Assembly (NCBI GenBank): GCA_034439875.1
Contig: JAWXBG010000127.1
Span: forward strand, 1 to 11,574
Source: JAWXBG01 sp034439875
GTDB taxonomy: Bacteria; Bacteroidota; Bacteroidia; Flavobacteriales_D; Sanyastnellaceae
Length of the DNA stretch: 11,574 bases
Reading direction: 5' to 3'
Positions 6,414 through 11,574 of this stretch are shown one piece after another (position 1 is the first letter of the stretch; each line of letters begins with the position of its first letter). A program made the position numbers and the translations under genes. The notes beneath the pieces are model-generated. The model saw only the letters and a program-made list of their open reading frames with translations. It was not told where the DNA came from and ran no database searches.

Positions 6414-9152
6414 ATGAAGTATCTGAAGACTATTCAACGTATCTTATGTATTCAGTTGTTAGGTGCTATCGCTTTTTCCGCCATAGCACAAAATGAGAGG
6501 CCCAAGCCTTTCGAAACATCGCCAATAGATGCATTGGAAGCTCACGAACCCGGAGCATTGTTGAGCGTGGAAAGGTCGACCGGAGAGAATGAGCTTTTCA
6601 TCCGCCAGCGATCTATCACGTACTATGCTGTTGCTGACGGGAAAATTTCAGATCCAATTTGGACAACTAGCCTAAATGAAGCTCCCGGCAATCTTCCTCT
6701 TGGTGTTGAACCCGGCAATTTGACTGTTATAAGTGGAGTAAACGTGCTGTGTGATCTCAAAACCATTTATGCCCAACATCTAACGATAGAAGAAAACGCA
6801 AACCTCGATTTGGGTAATGCCTCATGGTTTATTTCAAAGAACCTGACTAATAATGGCAACATCATTTGCGGTGAAAGCAGATTGTTTTTTCAAGGTGATG
6901 AAGAACAATTTATTCGAGGAGATAAACCGGTTGTGCTCTACGAGATTGTTTCCAACAACAAAGTAGCATTGTCTATTGAAGGCCCGGGTGTGGAGCTGCA
7001 GCACTTGCTTCAGGTCAATCGTGGAGACTTTAAGACTGCAGGCAAACTAGTATTGTTGAGCAATGAAAAAGGAAGCGCTATGATCGGACCCTTGAAAAAC
7101 GGAGCCGATGTAAAAAACAATGTAACGGTTCAAAGCTATTATCACACACTTGCGCAATCATGGATTAATCTTTCTTCTCCCGTGCAGGGCAACACAGGTG
7201 CTGACTGGAACGACGACATTATTACAACGGGGTTTCCAGGAGCAGATTATCCATCATATCCTTTTAACAATATTCGCTTATACGAAGAGTCTGATCCCGG
7301 AAATTTTGAAGAGAGTCTGAAAGGAATCTCTCTATTAAACACACCATTGATAAACAAACGCGGATACATGGTATTTGCCAATCCGGGTGTTATACTTGTT
7401 GATGTGCATGGTGCAATATTTAAAGGCAATCAATCATTACCTGTTACGTTTACAAAAAGTGAAAACGCAGAAAGTGATGGATGGAATGCTGTCGGCAATC
7501 CATATGCCAGTGCAATCAATTGGGACTCGGAAGCATGGACGAAATCAAATATTTCGAATGCTCTTTACAAGTGGAATTCTGAAAAAGGCCAGTACTCAAG
7601 CTATGTAGATGGCATTGGAAATCTGAACGGTAGCCCTCAGATTAATTCTTGCGAGTCGTTTTTGGTAAAGGCAAATGGCGCGAGCCCGATTCTCTCGATT
7701 TCGGAAGACGCGAAAGTGATTTCAAGAGTTGAGGAAACTGAAAAGATAGTTGAAACCAGTATTCTTCGATTGAAAATTCACAATGTGAGGGGCGAAGATG
7801 AAACGACAATAGTTTGGAGAAAAGGTGCGAATCTAGAATTTGTGGACACCGAAGACGCGTTGAAAATTAAATCGCCAATTGAGGTTCCATTTCTCGCAAG
7901 CATTAGTGGTAACGGAGCAGATCTATCAATCAATTCTCTAGAAAGAACAAATGTTGCAATGACAATACCGCTTCACATAGAAGTTCCTGAAGATGCCGTT
8001 TACACGTTTAGTTGGAACGGAGCACCAGAGTTTAGCGAAGGTTCTTGTGTTGTTTTTCGCGACTCATTTACACAAGAAGTATTTGCCATCAACGAACAGG
8101 ATTATATCAATTTAGAGTTGGCTCGAGGTGTATACCCGGGAAGATTTTTTCTAGAAATAGGACCGCAGGCAATAGCAGAAGTAATATCTCCTAGTTGCTA
8201 TGGATACGCAGACGGATCAGTGGTGATTCGCGGAGAAGGAGATGGGCCGTGGAATGTGATTTGGTCCGATGTAGAAGGAAAACGCGTGCGTCAAGTAGAA
8301 AACGTTTATGATCGCGATGTGATAAGTGGACTAGCTGCCGGCTACTACGAGGTGGTAATAGAAGACAACGGATACTGTTCGGACACACACGCAAATCTGT
8401 TTATACCTGAACCCCAACAAATGGAGCTGGGAGTTTCTGCAAAGGCGGAATCTTGTCCTCAAAATACTGATGGCATCGCGCTAGTGTCAGTTCAAGGAGG
8501 AGTGGCTCCATATCACGTGGTTTGGGAGAATGGTTTCGTAGGAACTGAACTCAACGATGTTCATGCAGGAGCTTATTTGGTGATGGTGACAGACGCAAAT
8601 GGCTGCTCATCAACTGAAATTGTGGAGGTGCCTGCGTCGAGTGATTTGGAGGCGAGCTTCGAAACATTTGGAAACGAATTTGAATTGAAAAACGGAGCTG
8701 TACTCGTCGACTTTTATAACACCAGCGTTGCCTCAGAGGAATTTACATGGAGTTTCGGCGATGGCACCGTTCTGAGGGTAGACGACAATCCATCGCACCT
8801 ATACAACAAGGCCGGAGAATATGAAGTCGTATTAGAAGGAGGAGATGTGGATTGTATTTCGCGCATGACAAAAACATTGACCATCAAAAAAACAGGTGAA
8901 AGTGATGTGAACCTATCGGCACAAATATTTGGTTTATTGGGAGATAATGGAATTGAGTTGCGATTCAATTTAGATTATCCACGCACACTTAGAATTTGCG
9001 CATGGAACACCTTGGGACAACAGCTTATTAGCCCAAGAGTAGCGCAGTATTATAATGAAACGATTCAGCTTTCAGAAAGAAGATATGCTACCGGATCACT
9101 TGTCGAAATTGTAGACGAGTCGACCGGTGAACGAACGATTTTAAAGTTTTGA
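6414..9152 (+). CDS. Large secreted/surface protein with SprB-type repeats, PKD domain and T9SS-like C-terminus
   Basis: With the start at 6414 the protein has 912 residues and a clear Sec signal peptide (MKYLKTIQRI then a hydrophobic core, ending SAIAQ at 22-26). The open frame begins at 6381, but the 11 extra residues would push the signal peptide inward. Residues about 99-150 look like a repetitive beta-helix segment (LTIEENANLDLG, ISKNLTNNGNI). A long beta-rich middle contains GWNAVGNPYASAINWDS (about 356-372), common in Bacteroidota cell-surface proteins. Two SprB-like repeats follow (about 589-665 and 673-739; CYGYADGSVVIRGEG, CPQNTDGIALVSVQGG, and VTDANGC). A PKD domain follows (about 745-826) with FTWSFGDGT and SHLYNKAGEYEVVL. 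Residues 829-912 resemble a type A T9SS sorting domain (WNTLGQQL, YATGSLVEI, TILKF), although degenerate. Likely role is adhesion or extracellular matrix; the ligand is unknown. Confidence 0.82.
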   Translation: MKYLKTIQRILCIQLLGAIAFSAIAQNERPKPFETSPIDALEAHEPGALLSVERSTGENELFIRQRSITYYAVADGKISDPIWTTSLNEAPGNLPLGVEPGNLTVISGVNVLCDLKTIYAQHLTIEENANLDLGNASWFISKNLTNNGNIICGESRLFFQGDEEQFIRGDKPVVLYEIVSNNKVALSIEGPGVELQHLLQVNRGDFKTAGKLVLLSNEKGSAMIGPLKNGADVKNNVTVQSYYHTLAQSWINLSSPVQGNTGADWNDDIITTGFPGADYPSYPFNNIRLYEESDPGNFEESLKGISLLNTPLINKRGYMVFANPGVILVDVHGAIFKGNQSLPVTFTKSENAESDGWNAVGNPYASAINWDSEAWTKSNISNALYKWNSEKGQYSSYVDGIGNLNGSPQINSCESFLVKANGASPILSISEDAKVISRVEETEKIVETSILRLKIHNVRGEDETTIVWRKGANLEFVDTEDALKIKSPIEVPFLASISGNGADLSINSLERTNVAMTIPLHIEVPEDAVYTFSWNGAPEFSEGSCVVFRDSFTQEVFAINEQDYINLELARGVYPGRFFLEIGPQAIAEVISPSCYGYADGSVVIRGEGDGPWNVIWSDVEGKRVRQVENVYDRDVISGLAAGYYEVVIEDNGYCSDTHANLFIPEPQQMELGVSAKAESCPQNTDGIALVSVQGGVAPYHVVWENGFVGTELNDVHAGAYLVMVTDANGCSSTEIVEVPASSDLEASFETFGNEFELKNGAVLVDFYNTSVASEEFTWSFGDGTVLRVDDNPSHLYNKAGEYEVVLEGGDVDCISRMTKTLTIKKTGESDVNLSAQIFGLLGDNGIELRFNLDYPRTLRICAWNTLGQQLISPRVAQYYNETIQLSERRYATGSLVEIVDESTGERTILKF

Positions 9153-9222
9153 ACCCCGCCATAATTTAACCAAAACAACCAAACAAGGAATCCTGGCTTA
9201 GGCCGGGGTTTTTTGTTTTTTG
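9152..9222 (+). terminator. Rho-independent terminator after the large secreted protein gene
   Basis: AACCCCG at 9152-9158 (beginning in the last base of the stop codon) pairs with CGGGGTT at 9204-9210, extended by CC/GG pairs across a one-base bulge. A long T-rich tract follows at about 9209-9221. The loop is long (about 40 nt), which is unusual, but the G/C stem plus T-run is convincing. On the opposite strand the hairpin is not followed by a T-run, so it mainly serves the plus-strand gene. Confidence 0.65.
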
Positions 9223-9239
9223 CGGGCTCCATTTGCGGG

Positions 9240-10055
9240 CTATTTTTTCCAATTGTGAATGGTTAGGTAGTACTCTTTTGTTTCCGGATTTAGGATTCGC
9301 TCATTCACTACAAATTGAGCTCTAAGTTCTTTTTTCTTTTTCTTCAATGTCACTCTTTGGAGAATCCAGCTAGCATGTTTTTCCGGAGTTTCAAAAACTT
9401 CACCCATTGAATAAGTTCCAACTTTAATAGTATCGCCGGGCGCAAGCGTATAAGTAGACTCCTTAAATCCAGGGGAGGGGTGTTTCGGTTTTATTTCTGC
9501 ACGCATTGCATGTTTCGTATTGTTTACTACAAAAAAGTCATTGGCAAACAGTTTTTGACACTCAACAACTTCCTGCTTTTGCACGGGCTCTTCAAGAGGC
9601 ACATCTGGCGCGTAGGGCTTGGTAGGGCTGGTTATCTTCACTCCCGGGCCGGGATAAATACCATCATCATCATGACCCCATTCATCGTGAGACAATCGCG
9701 TGCCGTATTCATCGAAACTTGTTTTACTCTTGTGCCATTGGATACCGCCATCCGGAGCAGAGCTATATTCTGCAAGGGCTATCCCTCCGTTGGAGTAATA
9801 TTTGAACCAGACGCTGGCATGACCGCCAATATTTCTTGTTTGTCCCTCGTAGATTATTTTGCCTTCTTTATTGTATGCCCACGACGTACCCCAAGCATTT
9901 TGTGCATCTGTCCACTCTTTGGTGCTGATTGTTTTCCCGCCTTGGAAATAGTGGATGATCACTTTTCCGCTGTCCGTTTTAAGCTCCTTTTTGCCTATTT
10001 GAGCGTAGGAACAAAAACTGACCAGTACAAATAATATGAGTGCGAGTGTTTTCAT
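9240..10055 (-). CDS. Secreted protein of unknown function with MORN/YwqK-like segment
   Basis: The 271-residue product starts at 10055, chosen because it gives a textbook Sec signal peptide (MKTLALILFVLVSFCSYAQ); a start six codons earlier is possible. The mature part opens with GKVIIHYFQGGKTISTKEW and has repeated short beta-hairpin-like units (AYNKEGKIIYEGQ, WFKYYSNGGIALAEYSS, SFDEYGTRLSHDEWG), resembling the YXXGXX units of MORN/YwqK-type proteins. An acidic HDDDG turn and a proline-rich linker (residues about 140-160) lead to a second beta-rich domain containing TYTLAPGDTIKVGTY and a lysine run (KKKKK near 240) before the end. I do not recognise the C-terminal domain. It is probably periplasmic or exported, with no lipobox and no T9SS tail. 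Neighbours give no functional hint. Confidence 0.7.
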   Translation of the reverse strand: MKTLALILFVLVSFCSYAQIGKKELKTDSGKVIIHYFQGGKTISTKEWTDAQNAWGTSWAYNKEGKIIYEGQTRNIGGHASVWFKYYSNGGIALAEYSSAPDGGIQWHKSKTSFDEYGTRLSHDEWGHDDDGIYPGPGVKITSPTKPYAPDVPLEEPVQKQEVVECQKLFANDFFVVNNTKHAMRAEIKPKHPSPGFKESTYTLAPGDTIKVGTYSMGEVFETPEKHASWILQRVTLKKKKKELRAQFVVNERILNPETKEYYLTIHNWKK

Positions 10056-10153
10056 GGTTGAATATATTGGCAAAGGTTAGGCCAAACACATCACAATTTT
10101 AATTTATTGCCTCGACAAACTCTTGCTCAAGTATTTTTCCCGATTTTTGTCCA

Positions 10154-10489
10154 ATGGAAGAATCAACCAAGGAAATACTGGTAATTGCGAGCTCTGTGAT
10201 AGTGATAGGTGGAGCGATTTATTGGAAGTTTCGCAAAGACATTCAGTTAGCCACTTCATCCCAAAAATCTGAAGGCATTATTACCAACTGGATGGCCACC
10301 CAAGAGGGGGGCAAGCGATATTTTTACCCACTCATTGAGTTTTATGACAACAAGGGCCAAAAACACAGTTTCAAAGCAGAAGAGCGCTGCGAGGGTCAAC
10401 CGATGTATGAACAAGGGACCAAAGTGGTGGTGAAATACCTTGAGTCTGATCCGGAAAAAAGAAAGACAGTGTATCCGGGCAGGAGATAA
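10154..10489 (+). CDS. DUF3592 domain small membrane protein
   Basis: This 111-residue protein has one N-terminal membrane segment (about residues 8-24, ILVIASSVIVIGGAIYW) and a small soluble domain. The latter follows the DUF3592 pattern: SEGIITNWMATQEGGKR, then YFYPLIEFYDNKGQKHSF, a turn with EGQPMYEQGTKVVVKYL and the DPEKRKTVYPG ending, as in the family's V.Y.P..P motif. DUF3592 proteins have no established biochemical role. A possible promoter, TTG at 10107-10109 with TATTTTTC at 10132-10139 (22-nt spacing, one mismatch to the -7 consensus), would give a short leader. The gene diverges from the secreted-protein gene at 10055. Its stop codon lies inside the left end of repeat copy B, so the repeat begins right at or within the gene's 3' end. 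Confidence 0.75.
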   Translation: MEESTKEILVIASSVIVIGGAIYWKFRKDIQLATSSQKSEGIITNWMATQEGGKRYFYPLIEFYDNKGQKHSFKAEERCEGQPMYEQGTKVVVKYLESDPEKRKTVYPGRR

Positions 10490-10610
10490 TACCGTTTGGA
10501 TTTAGGTGATAGTTCAATTTCGTTTCGCTTTTTGAACTAAACATAAACAGCAACGGCATATACAGGGTTAGCGCTGCAATAGATTTCCAATGCGGATTCC
10601 GGGTTTAATT
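10481..10610 (+). repeat. Dispersed non-coding repeat, copy B
   Basis: This is the plus-strand counterpart of copy A at 1-153, in opposite orientation. Conserved blocks in order are GTTTGGATTTA (10494-10504), ATAGTTCAATTTC (10509-10521), TTGAACTAAACAT (10532-10544), GCAACGG (about 10550-10556) and ATGCGGATTC followed by one variable base and GGGTTTAATT (10590-10610). AGTTCAA at 10511-10517 pairs with TTGAACT at 10532-10538, a 7-bp hairpin that is also present in copy A although the loop length and sequence differ. The right boundary is uncertain, since copy A is cut by the window edge. It probably extends little past 10620. No open frame is conserved between the copies. Confidence 0.75.
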
Positions 10611-10822
10611 GAGATTGGTATAATTTGAAGGCTTTGGTCTGAGTGCGTGGAATGGGTAAATGCGCAAAACGCGCCAAGCTCTTGTCTCTTTCTTAGGAGT
10701 AAGAATATCTCCTGAACCGTGAGTGTATTGCTATTTTAGAAGCAAAGGCATATTGGATAAATTTGAATTTCGATGTCCTCACCACCTCCATTTTCCCCCA
10801 TCTTTGCCCCAATAACATACCC
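10490..10822. other. 333-base non-coding region upstream of DUF3098 gene
   Basis: Besides repeat copy B, this region holds a GCGC-AAAA-CGCGC mini-hairpin near 10664-10676 and a small inverted repeat, AGGAG at 10695-10699 and CTCCT at 10709-10713. The candidate -7 box at 10758-10765 is listed separately. I see no coding frame of its own. Confidence 0.5.
10758..10765 (+). promoter_or_regulatory. Candidate -7 box for DUF3098-uppP
   Basis: TAAATTTG matches the Bacteroidota -7 consensus TAnnTTTG exactly. Transcription would start near 10772, downstream of the first in-frame ATG at 10763 but about 50 nt before the ATG at 10823, which favours the latter as the true start. No well-spaced -33 TTG is visible (the nearest, at 10728-10730, is 27 nt upstream), so the call is tentative. 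Confidence 0.35.
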
Positions 10823-11125
10823 ATGGCAAGATTAGACACCCCACCGCAGAAGCAACAACAGGAAGAATTTCCATTTGAGAGAAAGAACTTTATTATTCTT
10901 TTGATAGGCATAGCCGTTCTGATCATTGGATTTGCATTGATGGCAGGTGGCGGAAGTCCGAATCCCAATGAGTTTAGCATGGAAATTTTCTCTAAGCGAC
11001 GAATTACCGTTGCCCCCATTTTGGTACTTATCGGATTTGGAATTATGGGATATTCCATCATGTACAAACCAAAAAAGACCGGTGCGGGTGCCACTGAGGA
11101 GTCATTACCCTACAAAAAGAAATAG
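10823..11125 (+). CDS. DUF3098 family membrane protein
   Basis: With the start at 10823 the protein is 100 residues, the normal DUF3098 length. A polar Gln/Glu-rich N-terminus precedes the motif FPFERKNFIILLIGIAVLI and GFALMAGGG. A second conserved block, EIFSKRRITVAPILVLIGF, leads into the second membrane span. Two helices are predicted at about 23-41 and 63-81, with a basic C-terminal tail. The open frame begins 20 codons earlier at 10763, but that extension is unlike the family and lies across the candidate promoter. Function is unknown; in many Bacteroidota the gene sits between ftsX and uppP, suggesting an envelope or division role. Here uppP starts 6 nt after its stop, so the two are probably co-transcribed, whereas ftsX is not upstream. 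Confidence 0.85.
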   Translation: MARLDTPPQKQQQEEFPFERKNFIILLIGIAVLIIGFALMAGGGSPNPNEFSMEIFSKRRITVAPILVLIGFGIMGYSIMYKPKKTGAGATEESLPYKKK

Positions 11126-11131
11126 GGGTCT

Positions 11132-11574
11132 ATGACGCTTCTCGAAGTTATCATCATAGCCATTGTAGAAGGGTTAACTGAGTTTTTGCCTATTAGCAGT
11201 ACGGGTCATATGATCATTGCCGAACATTTGTTGGGTATAGAGCCCGACGCATTCAGCAAGGCCTTGATCATCAATATACAGTTCGGCGCCATTTTGAGTG
11301 TTGTGGTATTGTATTGGAAAAGATTTTTTCAAAGTATTGGTTTCTATTTTCATTTGTTGGTTGCTTTCATACCCGCTGCTATACTTGGTTTTTTACTCGA
11401 CGATTACATCGATGTTATGTTGGGCTCAGTTATGATTGTTGCTATTTCTTTATTGATCGGTGGAGTGGTTTTGATTTTCATCGACAAGTACCTCAACCCA
11501 AAAACGGAGACAGAGGTAACCTATCGCAAAGCCTTTACCATCGGGTTGTTTCAGTGTATTGCAATGATACCTGG
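11132..11574 (+). CDS. uppP: Undecaprenyl-diphosphatase UppP/BacA, 5' part (cut by window end)
   Basis: The first 147 codons of the enzyme that dephosphorylates undecaprenyl diphosphate to recycle the lipid carrier for peptidoglycan and other envelope polymers. Residues 13-26 read EGLTEFLPISSTGH, the first signature motif; E13, E17 and H26 correspond to the catalytic E17, E21 and H30 of the E. coli protein. Membrane-spanning stretches follow at about 45-62 (IINIQFGAILSVVVLYW), 72-89 and 95-115. The window ends inside IAMIPG, immediately before the second signature (PGxSRSG, containing the catalytic arginine), so that part cannot be checked. Members of the family also confer bacitracin resistance when overexpressed. 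The ATG at 11132 follows the DUF3098 stop by 6 nt. Confidence 0.95.
   Translation, partial: MTLLEVIIIAIVEGLTEFLPISSTGHMIIAEHLLGIEPDAFSKALIINIQFGAILSVVVLYWKRFFQSIGFYFHLLVAFIPAAILGFLLDDYIDVMLGSVMIVAISLLIGGVVLIFIDKYLNPKTETEVTYRKAFTIGLFQCIAMIP

Noticed and set aside
10540..10580. Integron attC-like site in repeat copy B (AACGG ... GTTAGCG)
   Set aside because: There is no paired R'/L' core geometry, and copy A does not preserve the GTTAGCG part; no integrase or cassette array is present.
1..10610. A composite transposon bounded by the two inverted repeat copies
   Set aside because: The enclosed 10 kb consists of core genes (recO, holB, ricT, gldH) in a normal arrangement, without a transposase; two independently placed dispersed repeats explain it better.

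Overview
The window looks like a chromosomal segment from a member of the Bacteroidota, probably a Flavobacteriia-like marine or freshwater lineage. The indications are a GldH gliding/type IX secretion lipoprotein, a very large signal-peptide protein with SprB-type repeats, a PKD domain and a T9SS-like C-terminus, the DUF3098-UppP gene pair, and -7 motifs of the Bacteroidota type (TAnnTTTG) where any promoter is visible. Start codons are preceded by A/T-rich sequence rather than strong Shine-Dalgarno sites. No transposase, phage gene, tRNA, rRNA or CRISPR array is visible.

Left to right: (1) the left end (1-153) holds one copy of a dispersed non-coding repeat, followed by a Tat-exported class V aminotransferase-fold enzyme (199-1494, +). 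(2) A minus-strand block runs recO (5935-5231), holB (4953-3820), a RicT/PSP1-family gene (3679-2183) and gldH (2186-1713). The last two overlap by 4 nt and are surely co-transcribed; holB-ricT adjacency is an old bacterial gene pairing. (3) A 478-base non-coding stretch (5936-6413) separates recO from the divergent large surface/secreted protein gene (6414-9152, +) and contains several short repeats and two consecutive hairpins, the second with a T-rich tail. (4) After a terminator come a secreted protein of unknown function (10055-9240, -) and a small DUF3592 membrane protein (10154-10489, +). (5) A second copy of the dispersed repeat (about 10481-10610), inverted relative to the first, fills the next gap. 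(6) The window ends with a DUF3098 membrane protein (10823-11125, +) and the start of uppP (11132 onward, cut by the window edge), 6 nt apart and probably an operon.

Functionally, recO and holB are DNA repair/replication genes, ricT and gldH link that block to RNA/regulatory and cell-surface functions, and DUF3098-uppP belongs to envelope (undecaprenyl phosphate) metabolism. The most unusual non-coding signal is the pair of diverged inverted copies of an approximately 130-150 bp element that keeps a conserved small hairpin. The coding content is otherwise mostly ordinary for the phylum, and I do not see a clearly new multi-gene system.
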